Shown piece after piece: positions 8,174-20,001 of a stretch of DNA of 64,000 nucleotides. The stretch comes from Massilia solisilvae. Its GTDB lineage: Bacteria; Pseudomonadota; Gammaproteobacteria; Burkholderiales; Burkholderiaceae_D. The position numbers were made by a program, and so were the translations under genes. How positions within the stretch are numbered: position 1 is the first letter of the stretch; each line of letters begins with the position of its first letter. The stretch lies in the NCBI RefSeq assembly GCF_024753215.1, contig NZ_JANUGV010000008.1:62001-126000 (forward strand), in the 5' to 3' direction. Below the pieces are notes generated by a model, which did no database searches, had not been told where the DNA came from, and saw only the letters and a program-made list of their open reading frames with translations.

Positions 8174-8931
8174 GCGGTCCTTTCAGTCCATGGGTGTCGG
8201 TTGGGGATGAGCTGGCCGGGCGCGATGGCATAGGCCTGTTCGAGCGCCCGGTGGCAGTAGCGCTGCGCCAGGTCGAGCGCCATTTCCATCGGCCGGCCCA
8301 GTGCCAGCTGGCCGGCGATCGCTGCGGCCAGCGTGCAGCCGCTGCCGTGAAACTGTCCCGGCAGGCGCGGCCAAGACCATTCGCGTGTGCCATGCGGGCC
8401 GTGCCAGCGGTTGACGACGCGTGCGCCGTCGGCATGGCCCCCGGTGACGAGGCGACGCGGCCACGCGACCGGCCCGAGCGCCTGCGCTTCCGGCAGGTTG
8501 GGCACGACCAGCGTCGCCAGTGCCAGCAGCGGGCGCAGCGCGGCCACGGCGTCGCCGCGGGCCAGCGCGTCCCCGTGGCCACTGGCCAGCACCGGGTCCA
8601 GCACCACCGGCAGCAACGGGTCCGCGGCGCGCAGCCGCGTGATCACTTGCGCGATCGCCGCGGCATTGGCGCCGCTGCCCGGAATGCCGAGCTTGACGGC
8701 CCGGATTTGCACCGCCTGCGCCAGCGCCTGCGCCTGGCGCAGCAGCAGGGCGGGGTCGATCGGCTCGACGCCGTGCACGCGGTTGTTATCCTGCACGGTG
8801 AGCGCGGTCACTACCGGCAGCGCGTGCGCGCCCTGGGCCGCGATGGCCTCTATGTCGGCCGCGATGCCCGCGCCGCCGGACGGATCGAGCCCGGCAAATA
8901 CCAGCACCGACGGCCGCGCCGTGGCCGTCAT
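8170..8931 (-). CDS. thiD: Hydroxymethylpyrimidine/phosphomethylpyrimidine kinase
   Basis: Phosphorylates HMP and HMP-phosphate to the diphosphate used by ThiE. It is a ribokinase-fold protein of 253 residues. The N-terminal FAGLDPSGGAGIAADIE block binds substrate, VVTALTVQDNNRVHGVE follows, VVLDPVLASGHGD is the mid-motif, and the anion-hole GSGCTLAAAI is near residue 205. The sequence TGGHADG precedes a somewhat diverged lid region. The start ATG overlaps the thiG stop (ATGA), so translation is coupled within the operon. Confidence 0.94.
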   Translation of the reverse strand: MTATARPSVLVFAGLDPSGGAGIAADIEAIAAQGAHALPVVTALTVQDNNRVHGVEPIDPALLLRQAQALAQAVQIRAVKLGIPGSGANAAAIAQVITRLRAADPLLPVVLDPVLASGHGDALARGDAVAALRPLLALATLVVPNLPEAQALGPVAWPRRLVTGGHADGARVVNRWHGPHGTREWSWPRLPGQFHGSGCTLAAAIAGQLALGRPMEMALDLAQRYCHRALEQAYAIAPGQLIPNRHPWTERTA

Positions 8932-9716
8932 GCCACGCGCCCGGCCATCGGCGAAGATGGCGAGGCGGCGAAGCGGCGCGCCATGCGGCCGGCCAGGAAG
9001 GCCTCGCGCCCGGCCTCGACGGCAAGGCGCATGGCCCGCGCCATGCGCACCGGGTCCCGCGCCAGCGCGATCGCACTATTCATCAGCACGCCGTCGCAGC
9101 CCAGTTCCATGGCGATTGCGGCATCCGAGGCGGTGCCCACGCCGGCGTCAACCAGCACCGGCACCGTGGCCTGCTCGATGATCAGGGACAGGTTCCATGG
9201 GTTCAGGATGCCCATGCCCGAGCCGATCAGGGAGGCCAGCGGCATCACGGCCACGCAGCCGATCTGTGCGAGGATGCGCGCCTGGATCGGGTCGTCGCTG
9301 CAGTACACCATCACGTCGAAGCCGTCGCGCACCAATGTTTCGGCGGCGGCGATGGTCTCGGGCATGTTGGGGAACAGCGTCTTCTCGTCGCCCAGCACCT
9401 CGAGCTTGACGAGCTTGTGCCCGCCCAGCAGTTCGCGCGCCAGTTGCAGCGTGTAGACGGCGTCCTTGGCGGTGTAGCAGCCGGCGGTGTTGGGCAGGAT
9501 CGTGTAGCGGCTTGGCGGCACCACGTCGAGCAGGCTTGGCTCGTTCGGGTCCTGGCCGATGTTCACGCGGCGGATCGCCACCGTGATGATCTCGGCGCCG
9601 GCGGCCTCGGTGGCTTCGCGCGTCTGTTCCAGGTCGCGGTACTTGCCGCTGCCGACCAGGAGGCGCGATGCATACTGTTTGCCGGCGATGATGAGGGGTT
9701 TGTCTTCGTGTTTCAT
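8928..9716 (-). CDS. thiG: Thiazole synthase
   Basis: Builds the thiazole ring from deoxyxylulose phosphate, dehydroglycine and ThiS thiocarboxylate. The 262-residue barrel has the Schiff-base lysine in KLVKLEVLGDEKTLFPN (about residue 104), VGSGKYRDLEQT near the N-terminus, and the phosphate-binding ends VLVDAGVGTASDA and DGVLMNSAIALA. The frame is open to 9830, but ATG 9716 has a GGAGAGATCAC ribosome site and matches family starts. The extra upstream codons are only a read-through of the family A hairpin between thiS and thiG. No thiO or thiH is in the window, so the dehydroglycine source must be elsewhere. Confidence 0.95.
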   Translation of the reverse strand: MKHEDKPLIIAGKQYASRLLVGSGKYRDLEQTREATEAAGAEIITVAIRRVNIGQDPNEPSLLDVVPPSRYTILPNTAGCYTAKDAVYTLQLARELLGGHKLVKLEVLGDEKTLFPNMPETIAAAETLVRDGFDVMVYCSDDPIQARILAQIGCVAVMPLASLIGSGMGILNPWNLSLIIEQATVPVLVDAGVGTASDAAIAMELGCDGVLMNSAIALARDPVRMARAMRLAVEAGREAFLAGRMARRFAASPSSPMAGRVA

Positions 9717-9739
9717 GTGATCTCTCCAGTTTCGAATTG

Positions 9740-9770
9740 GCAGGGTGGGCAGACGAGCTGCCCACCCTGC
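9740..9770. repeat. Family A palindromic repeat (single perfect hairpin)
   Basis: A perfect 13-base inverted repeat, GCAGGGTGGGCAG and CTGCCCACCCTGC, with a 5-base loop. It ends 2 bases before the thiS stop codon (9773-9775) and separates thiS from thiG inside the operon. In RNA the stem would be very stable; it could tune thiG relative to thiC/thiS or protect the 3' end of the upstream mRNA. Confidence 0.85.
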
Positions 9771-9772
9771 GA

Positions 9773-9973
9773 TCAGCCGCCGCCGATGGCGCGCACCAGC
9801 TCCACTTTGTCGCGGTCCTCGAGCGTGCATGCGTGCCAGCGGCTGCGCGGCACCACGTTGCGGTTCACGGCCAGCGCCACCATCTGGTCGGCCACGCCGA
9901 GCGATTCGGCCAGGTCGAGCAGGGTGGCGCCGGCAAGCCGGTGTGGCGCGCCATTGAGTTCGATGTCGGGCAT
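9773..9973 (-). CDS. thiS: Sulfur carrier protein ThiS
   Basis: A 66-residue ubiquitin-fold sulfur carrier. Its C-terminal Gly-Gly (RAIGGG) would be adenylated and thiocarboxylated to donate sulfur to ThiG. The N-terminus MPDIELNGAPHRL and the VAVNRNVVPRS-type centre (here LAVNRNVVPRSRW) are typical. It begins 7 bases after the thiC stop and is followed by the hairpin at 9740-9770 before thiG. An adenylyltransferase (ThiF/MoeB) is not in the window. Confidence 0.93.
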   Translation of the reverse strand: MPDIELNGAPHRLAGATLLDLAESLGVADQMVALAVNRNVVPRSRWHACTLEDRDKVELVRAIGGG

Positions 9974-9980
9974 GGGCGGC

Positions 9981-11894
<1,914 letters not shown>

Positions 11895-11982
11895 TGTTCA
11901 CTCCCGGTTTGGTGGCTGAACTGCACGGGCCAACGGGGGAGTGCGGGAACACAGGCGTGCGCAGACGGCCCTGGTGCCCAGT

Positions 11983-12068
11983 AGCTTCCCTTCGCTGGCA
12001 TTATCCAGATCAGGTTCGGAGGGTATTTCTCACCCGCGTGCCGCTGTCACGGCGCGCAGGACCCCTAG
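11983..12068 (-). promoter_or_regulatory. TPP (thi-box) riboswitch
   Basis: On the minus strand the conserved thi-box core reads ACCTGATCTGGATAATGCCA followed by GCGAAGGGAAGC. It is preceded by GGGTGAGAAATACCC, the P2/P3 side carrying the TGAGA-type bulge, and by the closing strand CTAGGGGTCC. It binds thiamine pyrophosphate and should switch off the thi operon when TPP is plentiful. There is no U-rich terminator hairpin between the aptamer and thiC that I can see, so control is more likely at translation initiation; that part is inference. Confidence 0.95.
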
Positions 12069-12189
12069 CGTTGTGTCACCTTGCGGTGATCGGGCCGGAG
12101 TGTACGCGCCTTTTGTGGGATTGGCAAAGCTTTCAGCAGGGCCGCTGGTTTGGTGCCATACTGTCGGCCTCAAATCCGAGAGACCTGCG

Positions 12190-13032
12190 ATGGCGATCCT
12201 TTCCGAACTGACCCTGTATCCGATCAAGTCTTGCGCCGGCATGCCGGTGCGGGAGGCCGTGGTCACCGATGCCGGCCTGTTCGCGAACGGCGTGCACGAC
12301 CGCGAGTGGATGGTGGTGTCTGCCGATGGCCAGTTCATGACCCAGCGCGAGCATCCGCGCATGGCGCTGGTGACGCCGCGGCCGGACGGCAGGCAGCTCT
12401 ACGTGAGCGCGCCGGGCGCACCCCGGCTGGTGCTTGGCCTGGACGATCCGGACGGCGCGCCGGTGCCGGTGCGGATCTGGGACGACGCGGTCACGGCCGC
12501 CGACTGCGGCGACGCGGCCGCGGCCTGGTTCTCGCAGGTGCTGGGCAGCCCCTGCCGGCTGGTGCGCTTCCGGCGCGACGTGGTGCGCCCCACCAGCACC
12601 AAATGGACCGGCGGCGTGCCGGCGCAAACCCGTTTCGCCGACGGCTACCCGCTGCTCCTGATCGGCGCCGCATCGCTGGCGGACCTGAACGCGCGCATGG
12701 CGGCGGCGGGGCGCGCGCCGTTGCCGATGAACCGCTTTCGTCCCAATCTCGTGGTCGATGGCATCGAGCCGTACGACGAGGACTTCCTCGCGTCGCTCGA
12801 CGCCGGCGGCCTCGTCATCAAGCCGGTCAAGCCCTGCGCGCGCTGCCCGATCCCGTCGATCGACCAGGCCACCGGCATCGCCGGGCCGGACCCGCTCGAT
12901 ATCCTGCTCACCTACCGCGCCAACCCGCGCATGGAAGGTGCGGTCTGCCTTGGCATGAACTGCATCGTGGTCGCCGGCGCCCAGGGCGTGCTGCGGGTCG
13001 GCCAGCACCTGGAAGCCGAGCTCGACTTCTGA
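12190..13032 (+). CDS. MOSC-domain protein (YcbX-like, without ferredoxin domain)
   Basis: A 280-residue protein with an N-terminal MOSC beta-barrel domain (LTLYPIKSCAGMPV, about residues 8-21; DREWMVV) and a C-terminal MOSC domain. The latter holds NRFRPNLVVDG at 181-191 and the conserved cysteine block KPCARCPIPSID at about 214-225. Family members such as YcbX and mARC bind molybdenum cofactor through this cysteine and reduce N-hydroxylated compounds; the C-terminal 2Fe-2S domain of YcbX is absent, so an external electron donor would be needed. The start at 12190 follows CGAGAGACC. The gene diverges from the thi operon. Substrate unknown. Confidence 0.85.
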   Translation: MAILSELTLYPIKSCAGMPVREAVVTDAGLFANGVHDREWMVVSADGQFMTQREHPRMALVTPRPDGRQLYVSAPGAPRLVLGLDDPDGAPVPVRIWDDAVTAADCGDAAAAWFSQVLGSPCRLVRFRRDVVRPTSTKWTGGVPAQTRFADGYPLLLIGAASLADLNARMAAAGRAPLPMNRFRPNLVVDGIEPYDEDFLASLDAGGLVIKPVKPCARCPIPSIDQATGIAGPDPLDILLTYRANPRMEGAVCLGMNCIVVAGAQGVLRVGQHLEAELDF

Positions 13033-13111
13033 CCGCCGCGCAAGGCTCAGTTTGACAGCCGGGCCCTGAGCGGGGTACAAGCCCCGTCTCGACCTCTCGC
13101 GGGGCAGGCAT

Positions 13112-15598
13112 ATGAGCAGCGAGCAAACCGAAGCATCCACCAGCCAGGCGCGCCTGGCGCCGATCGTCGGGCCGGCCTCGTTCGGCCTGGCCGTGATGGA
13201 CGGCGACCTGAAGATCCGTTCCGCCAATCAGGCGTTCCTGGCCCGCGCCGGGGTCAGCGCCGAGCAGGTGACCGGCATGCCGCTGGCGTCGTTCTTCGGT
13301 ACCGATACCGATCCGGCCTGCGTGCACGAACTGAACGAGGCGGTCCATTGCCGGCGCGAGTGTTCGGGCAAGGTTCGCTTCAAGGGACCGGAGGGCGCCG
13401 ACTTTTCGGCCGAGCTGTCGATCATCCCGGTGTGCGAGGGGGGGCAGCTGCAGCACTACGTCACGGTCCTGCGCGACCTGCACGACACGGACGAAGCGCA
13501 GGCGCTGCTGGACGCGACCAGCCGGCGTTTCCAGGGCCTGCTCGAGCACCTGCCGGCCGGCGTGGTCGTGCACGGCAACGATTCGCGCATCCTGGCGGTC
13601 AATGCGCGCGGCGCCGCGCTGCTGGGCGCCAGCCAGAGCGACCTGGTCAAACGCAGCGCCTGCGACGACTGGTACCTGCTGCGCGAAGACGGCACCCGGA
13701 TGGCGCCGCACGAATACCCGGTCTGCCGCACGCTGGAAGAGCGCCGCAACCTGTCCGACCTGGTGGTGGGCATCGACCGTGGGGGCGGTGCCGAACCGGG
13801 ATGGTTGCTGTGCAATACCTACCTCGTGTGCGAGGACGGCAGCGAGCTGTCCGAGGTCGTGGCGTGCTTTACCGATTGCACCAAATTAAAGCGAACCGAG
13901 CAGGCGCTGCACAAGTCGGAAGAGCGGCTGCGCCTGGTGCTGCAGGGATCCACCGACGCGCCGTGGGACTGGAACCTGCGCACCGGCGAGCTGTACTACT
14001 CGCCGCGCTGGTGGGAGATGGTCGGGCGCGTGCCCGGCGAGTTGCCGGAAGACGCGGCGCTGTGGCTGCGCCTGGCCCATCCGGACGATGCGCCGCGGGT
14101 GCGCGCCGAGTTCGACCAGGCGCTGGCCAGTACCGGTAGCTCGTACGAGATCGAGTTCCGCCTGCAGCACAAGGACGGCCACCACGTGCCGGTGCTCTCG
14201 CGCGCCGTGATCCTGCGCGATCAGCAGGGCCGGCCGCTCCGGGTGTCGGGCACCAACACCGACCTCACCGAGCGCAAGCAGGCCGAGCACAACATCCACC
14301 AGCTGGCATATTTCGACTTTCTGACCGGGTTGCCGAACCGGCGCTTCCTGATGGACGAACTGCAGCGCCTGCTCAGCCGCAGCGCGCGCAGCGGCCAGCT
14401 GGGCGCGCTGCTGTTCCTCGACCTGGACAACTTCAAGATGCTCAACGACACGCTCGGCCACGAAACCGGCGACCTGTTGCTGCGCCAGGTTGCGTACCGG
14501 CTGCGCCACGCGGTGCGCGATTCGGACTGCGTGGCCCGCCTGGGCGGCGATGAGTTCGTGCTGCTGCTGGACTGCCTGGGAAAAAACCGGCAGGCGGCCG
14601 CCAACGAGGCTGGCATGGTGGCCGGCAAGGTGCTGGCGGCCTGCGACGAGGCGTATGCGCTGCCGGCGGGCGCCTACCGCAGCACGCCCAGCATCGGCAT
14701 TGCGATGTTCGACGCGCGCAGCGCCAGCGCCGACGTGGTGCTGCGCCAGGCCGACCTGGCGATGTACCAGGCCAAGGCGGCCGGGCGCAACACGCTGCGC
14801 TTCTTCGACCCGGCCATGCAGTCCAGCATCGACCGCCGCTACAGCATGGAGCACGACCTGCGCCAGGGCATTCAACGCAACGAGTTCAGGCTCTATTGCC
14901 AGCCGCAGTTCGACGCTGCCGGCGAGCTGGCCGGCGGCGAGGTGCTGCTGCGCTGGCAGCGGGCCGGGCACGGGCTGGTCGGCCCCTCGGAGTTCATCGG
15001 CCTGGCCGAAACCACCGGTCTGGTGCGCTCGCTGGGCCAGTGGGTGCTGCGCGAAACCTGCGCGCGCCTGGCGGCGTGGTCCGGCCATCCGCGGCTGGGC
15101 ACGGTGACGCTGGCCGTGAACGTGAGCGCGCAACAGTTGCACATGCCCGATTTCCCCTCGCAGGTGCTGGCCACGCTGCGCGAGACCGGCGCCGATCCGG
15201 CCCGGCTGGGCCTGGAGCTGACCGAGAGCGTGCTGGCCGAAAACCTCGACGACGCGATCGCCAAGATGGAGCGCCTGGAGCGCGACGGCGTGCGGTTCTC
15301 GATCGACGACTTCGGCACCGGCTATTCCTCGCTCAGCTACCTGAAGCGCTTTCCGCTCGAAACGCTCAAGATCGACCGTTCGTTCGTCCACGACATCCAC
15401 ACCGACCCGGACGCGGCCGCCATCGTCGAAGTCATCATCACGCTGGCGCGCAAGCTGGGCCTGAAAGTGACGGCCGAAGGCGTGGAGCAGGAGGAGCAGC
15501 GCCAGTTCCTGGAGGCCGGCGGCTGCGACCGCTTCCAGGGCTTCCTGTTCGGCCAGCCGCTGGCAATGGACGAATTCGAGCGGGTGTTCAGCGCTTAG
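13112..15598 (+). CDS. PAS-PAS-PAS-GGDEF-EAL cyclic-di-GMP enzyme
   Basis: Cytoplasmic signalling protein of 828 residues. Three PAS-type sensor domains occupy about 20-125, 140-250 and 275-395 (the last with the PWDWNLRTGELYYSPRWWEM block), followed by GGDEF at 478-482 and an EAL domain. The inhibitory-site RxxD (RDSD) sits five residues before GGDEF, so product inhibition is likely. The EAL signature reads EVL at 610-612, and the catalytic loop DDFGTGYSS (732-740) and KIDRSFV are intact, so phosphodiesterase activity is plausible. No signal peptide or membrane segment is visible. The bound cofactor or signal of the PAS domains is unknown. Confidence 0.92.
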   Translation: MSSEQTEASTSQARLAPIVGPASFGLAVMDGDLKIRSANQAFLARAGVSAEQVTGMPLASFFGTDTDPACVHELNEAVHCRRECSGKVRFKGPEGADFSAELSIIPVCEGGQLQHYVTVLRDLHDTDEAQALLDATSRRFQGLLEHLPAGVVVHGNDSRILAVNARGAALLGASQSDLVKRSACDDWYLLREDGTRMAPHEYPVCRTLEERRNLSDLVVGIDRGGGAEPGWLLCNTYLVCEDGSELSEVVACFTDCTKLKRTEQALHKSEERLRLVLQGSTDAPWDWNLRTGELYYSPRWWEMVGRVPGELPEDAALWLRLAHPDDAPRVRAEFDQALASTGSSYEIEFRLQHKDGHHVPVLSRAVILRDQQGRPLRVSGTNTDLTERKQAEHNIHQLAYFDFLTGLPNRRFLMDELQRLLSRSARSGQLGALLFLDLDNFKMLNDTLGHETGDLLLRQVAYRLRHAVRDSDCVARLGGDEFVLLLDCLGKNRQAAANEAGMVAGKVLAACDEAYALPAGAYRSTPSIGIAMFDARSASADVVLRQADLAMYQAKAAGRNTLRFFDPAMQSSIDRRYSMEHDLRQGIQRNEFRLYCQPQFDAAGELAGGEVLLRWQRAGHGLVGPSEFIGLAETTGLVRSLGQWVLRETCARLAAWSGHPRLGTVTLAVNVSAQQLHMPDFPSQVLATLRETGADPARLGLELTESVLAENLDDAIAKMERLERDGVRFSIDDFGTGYSSLSYLKRFPLETLKIDRSFVHDIHTDPDAAAIVEVIITLARKLGLKVTAEGVEQEEQRQFLEAGGCDRFQGFLFGQPLAMDEFERVFSA

Positions 15599-15718
15599 TG
15601 CGTTAAAAATAGAGCAGGCAACTTAACGAATTAACTAAAAGTTACCCCCTTCTTCTCCGTATGCAAGCCGGGAAACATGGCGTAATGTAATGCCCATTGC
15701 TTAAACGGAACCTTGGAT

Positions 15719-16834
<1,116 letters not shown>

Positions 16835-16836
16835 TC

Positions 16837-16921
16837 GGTAGGGTGGGCAGGTCTTCCTGCCCATGCGTTCAGCCAAAGCAAGCTCTGCTTGAACGCGTCG
16901 GCGGGAAACCCGCCCACCCTA
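16837..16921. repeat. Family A palindromic repeat (paired hairpins)
   Basis: GTAGGGTGGGCAGG with CCTGCCCATGCGTTCA faces TGAACGCGTCGGCGGG with CCCGCCCACCCTAC, giving one large inverted repeat across 85 bases between convergent genes. It begins just after the diguanylate cyclase stop on one side. On the other it supplies the TAG stop (16919-16921) of the antiporter gene. It may act as a two-way transcription end or mRNA stabiliser. Confidence 0.85.
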
Positions 16922-18895
16922 CAACAGCCTCGCCTCGGCGCGCTCCACCGCATCGGCCGAGCCGCGCAGCACCACCACGTCGCCCGCCTGCAGGACCGTG
17001 TCCGCTCTGGCCTCGAGCCGGTCGCGCCCGCGCCGGACGATCGTGACTTCGGCCTTGACCTCGTCCAGCGCCAGTTCGCCCAGCGCGCGCCCGGCCGCGG
17101 CCGCATTGTCGGGCAGCAGCACCGAGTGCAGGCGCACGTAGTTGTGTTCCGGATCGTCCACCACGTCGCTGGCGCCATGGAAGTAGCCGCGCAGCGCCGC
17201 GTAGCGCTCGTCGCGCGCGGTCTGCACCCGGTGCACCACGCGCCGCAGCGGCACGCCCATCACCACCAGCGCGTGCGAAGCGAGCATCAGGCTGCTCTCC
17301 AGCGCTTCCGGCACCACCTCGGCCGCGCCGGCTTTCTTGAGCGCGTCCAGGTCGCTGTCGTCGTGGCTGCGCACGATCACCGGCACGCTTGGGGCCAGCT
17401 CGTGCACCAGGTCGAGCACCCGCAGCGCCGCGCGCGTGTCGGCAAAGGTGATCACCAGCGCGCTGGCGCGCTTGATGCCGGCCGCGATCAGCGCTTCGCG
17501 CCGCCCGGCGTCGCCGTACGACACGTTCGAGCCCGCGGCCTGCGCTTCCTGCACCCGCTCCGGGTCCAGGTCGAGCGCGTACCACGGCAGCTTTTCCTCG
17601 GTCAGCAGCGTGGCCAGGCTCTGGCCGCTGCGGCCGAATCCGGCCACGATCACGTGCTTTTGCGCGGCCATGGTGCGGCTGGCCAGCTGGGTCAGCTGCA
17701 GCGACTGCAGCATCCATTCGTTGGAAGCGATCTTCATCACCAGCTGGTCCGACTTGGCGATCACGAACGGCGCCACCAGCATCGACAGCACCATCGAGGC
17801 CAGCACCAGCTGGATCAGGAACGGGTCGATCAGGTTCGAGCCGGAGGCCAGGTTCAGCAGCACGAAACCGAATTCGCCGGCCTGCGCCAGCGCCAGGCCG
17901 GTGCGCATCGCCACCCCGTCGGAGGAGCCGAACGCCTTGGCGAGCAAGGCGATCAGCGCGAACTTGAGCAGCACCGGCACCGCCAGCAGGATCAGCACCA
18001 GCCACCAGTTCTGCAGCACCAGCTGCACGTTGAGCAGCATGCCGATGGTGATGAAGAACAGGCCCAGCAACACGTCGCGGAACGGCTTGATGTCTTCTTC
18101 CACCTGGTGCTTGTACTGGGTCTCGGAGATCAGCATGCCGGCCACGAACGCGCCCAGCGCCATCGACAGCCCGGCGCGCTCGGTGATCCAGGCCGCGCCC
18201 AGCGTCACCAGCAGCAGGTTGAGCATGAACAGCTCCTGCGAGCGGCGCTTGACCACGACGGTGAACCACTTGCGCATCCATTTCTGGCCGAAGAACAGCA
18301 GCAGCGCGAGCACCGCGGCGGCCTTCACGCCGGCCCAGGCCAGGTTGGCGGCCAGGTGTTCGGGATTGGCGAGCGAGGGAATCAGGATCAGCAGCGGCAC
18401 CACCGCCAGGTCCTGGAACAGCAGGATGCCGATGATCAGGCGCCCGTGCGGACTTTCCAGCTCCAGCCGCTCGGTGAGCAGCTTGACGACAATGGCGGTG
18501 GACGACATCGCCAGCGCGCCGCCGAGGGCGAACGCGGCCTGCCAGCCGATACGCAGGTGCGGCGCAAAGCGCGCGGCGACGAAGCCGGCCAGCACGGTGG
18601 CCACGATGGTCAGCACCACCTGCGCCAGCCCCAGCCCGAACACCAGCCGGCGCATGGCCTTGAGCTGGGCCAGGGAAAACTCCAGCCCGATCGAGAACAT
18701 CAGGAACACTACGCCGAATTCGGCCAGCCCGTGGGTCGTGGGGCTGTTTTCGGCCAGGCCAAGCGCGTGCGGGCCGATCAGCACGCCGACGGCGAGGTAG
18801 CCCAGCATGGGCGGCAGGTGCAGCATGCGGAAGGCAACCACGCCCAGCACGGCACTTCCAAGGAGAAGGAGGGTCAGCTGGAGTCCTGATTCCAT
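16919..18895 (-). CDS. Kef-type monovalent cation:proton antiporter with RCK domains (CPA2)
   Basis: An inner-membrane K+ (or Na+)/H+ antiporter of 658 residues. The N-terminal 390 residues carry about 12 hydrophobic helices with the family blocks LGYLAVGVLIGPHALGL and ALGGALAMSSTAIVVKLLTE. An RCK/TrkA-N domain follows with VIVAGFGRSGQSLATLL (about 415-430) for nucleotide binding, and then a TrkA-C domain (about 570-650). It is closer to KefB/YbaL-like antiporters than to NhaP. Whether glutathione adducts gate it cannot be seen. It is divergent from kdsD, with an 83-base gap. Confidence 0.9.
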   Translation of the reverse strand: MESGLQLTLLLLGSAVLGVVAFRMLHLPPMLGYLAVGVLIGPHALGLAENSPTTHGLAEFGVVFLMFSIGLEFSLAQLKAMRRLVFGLGLAQVVLTIVATVLAGFVAARFAPHLRIGWQAAFALGGALAMSSTAIVVKLLTERLELESPHGRLIIGILLFQDLAVVPLLILIPSLANPEHLAANLAWAGVKAAAVLALLLFFGQKWMRKWFTVVVKRRSQELFMLNLLLVTLGAAWITERAGLSMALGAFVAGMLISETQYKHQVEEDIKPFRDVLLGLFFITIGMLLNVQLVLQNWWLVLILLAVPVLLKFALIALLAKAFGSSDGVAMRTGLALAQAGEFGFVLLNLASGSNLIDPFLIQLVLASMVLSMLVAPFVIAKSDQLVMKIASNEWMLQSLQLTQLASRTMAAQKHVIVAGFGRSGQSLATLLTEEKLPWYALDLDPERVQEAQAAGSNVSYGDAGRREALIAAGIKRASALVITFADTRAALRVLDLVHELAPSVPVIVRSHDDSDLDALKKAGAAEVVPEALESSLMLASHALVVMGVPLRRVVHRVQTARDERYAALRGYFHGASDVVDDPEHNYVRLHSVLLPDNAAAAGRALGELALDEVKAEVTIVRRGRDRLEARADTVLQAGDVVVLRGSADAVERAEARLL

Positions 18896-18966
18896 GCGGG
18901 GAGGTCACCTCATAGGGAAGAGTTGGTTTCTTATGTCTGGCAAGTTTCTTGCTTTCGCAATTCGGC

Positions 18967-18972
18967 TATACT
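18967..18972 (+). promoter_or_regulatory. Candidate -10 element upstream of kdsD
   Basis: TATACT ends 6 bases before the first ATG of kdsD (18979). No good -35 box is seen. If this is used, transcription would begin at or next to the ATG, giving a leaderless mRNA, unless the real start is the in-frame ATG at 19003. Confidence 0.45.
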
Positions 18973-18978
18973 TTCGGC

Positions 18979-20001
18979 ATGAGTGTAACCCATGAAAAAA
19001 CAATGCTGAAAGTTTTCGACAACATCCAGGCTCGGCGCGTCATGCAACTGGCCCGCGAAACCCTCGAGATCGAGGCGGACGCGATCCGCGCCCTGCATGC
19101 CCGGCTCGAACACGACGACAGCGTCGCGCGCGCCGTCGCCGTCCTGTTCGCCTGCACGGGCCGCGTGGTGGTGTCGGGCATGGGCAAGTCCGGCCACATC
19201 GGCCGCAAGATCGCCGCCACCCTGGCGTCCACCGGCACGCCGGCCATGTTCGTCCACCCGGGCGAGGCCGCGCACGGCGACCTGGGCATGGTGACCGCGC
19301 AAGACGTGTTCATTGCAATTTCGAACTCGGGCGAGTCGTCCGAGCTGATGGAAATCCTGCCGGTGGTCAAGCGCATGGGCACGCCGCTGATCGCCATGAC
19401 CGGCCGCCCGCAATCGCGCCTGGCCCAGCTGGCCGACGTGCATCTCGATATTTCGGTGGCCAAGGAGGCCTGCCCGCTGAACCTGGCGCCCACCGCCAGC
19501 ACCACGGTGACGCTGGCGCTGGGCGACGCGCTGGCGGTGGCGCTGCTGGATGCGCGCGGCTTCAAGGAAGAGGACTTCGCGCGTTCGCACCCCGGCGGCG
19601 CGCTCGGCCGGCGTCTGTTGACCCATGTGCGCGACGTGATGCGCACCGGGGACGCGATTCCCGCCGTGGCGCCCGACGTGCCGCTGGCGCAGGCGCTGGT
19701 GGAGGTGTCGAGGAAGGGCATGGCGATGACCGCCGTGGTGGACGAACAGCGGCGCCCGATCGGCGTGTTCACCGACGGCGACCTGCGCCGCCTGATCGAG
19801 CGCGTGCAGGACTTTTCCAAACTGACCATCCGCGACGTGATGCATCCCAACCCGCGCAGCGTGCATCCCGACCAGCTGGCGGTGGACGCTGTCGCGGTGA
19901 TGGAAGAATTCCGCATCAACCAGATGCTGGTGGTGGACGAAGACGGCAAGCTCGTTGGCGCCCTGCATATCCACGACCTGACTCGCGCAAAGGTGATTTG
20001 A
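18979..20001 (+). CDS. kdsD: D-arabinose 5-phosphate isomerase
   Basis: Converts ribulose 5-phosphate to arabinose 5-phosphate, the first step of Kdo synthesis for lipopolysaccharide. The SIS domain carries VVVSGMGKSGHIGRK, PGEAAHGDLGMV and AISNSGESSE, and the second half has two CBS repeats (VMRTGDAIPAV; VMHPNPRSVHPD). The length is 340 residues from 18979, or 332 from an in-frame ATG at 19003, which aligns better with E. coli KdsD; neither has a clear ribosome site. It overlaps kdsC by one base (TGATG) and heads the conserved kdsD-kdsC-lptC-lptA-lptB-rpoN-hpf run. Confidence 0.95.
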   Translation: MSVTHEKTMLKVFDNIQARRVMQLARETLEIEADAIRALHARLEHDDSVARAVAVLFACTGRVVVSGMGKSGHIGRKIAATLASTGTPAMFVHPGEAAHGDLGMVTAQDVFIAISNSGESSELMEILPVVKRMGTPLIAMTGRPQSRLAQLADVHLDISVAKEACPLNLAPTASTTVTLALGDALAVALLDARGFKEEDFARSHPGGALGRRLLTHVRDVMRTGDAIPAVAPDVPLAQALVEVSRKGMAMTAVVDEQRRPIGVFTDGDLRRLIERVQDFSKLTIRDVMHPNPRSVHPDQLAVDAVAVMEEFRINQMLVVDEDGKLVGALHIHDLTRAKVI

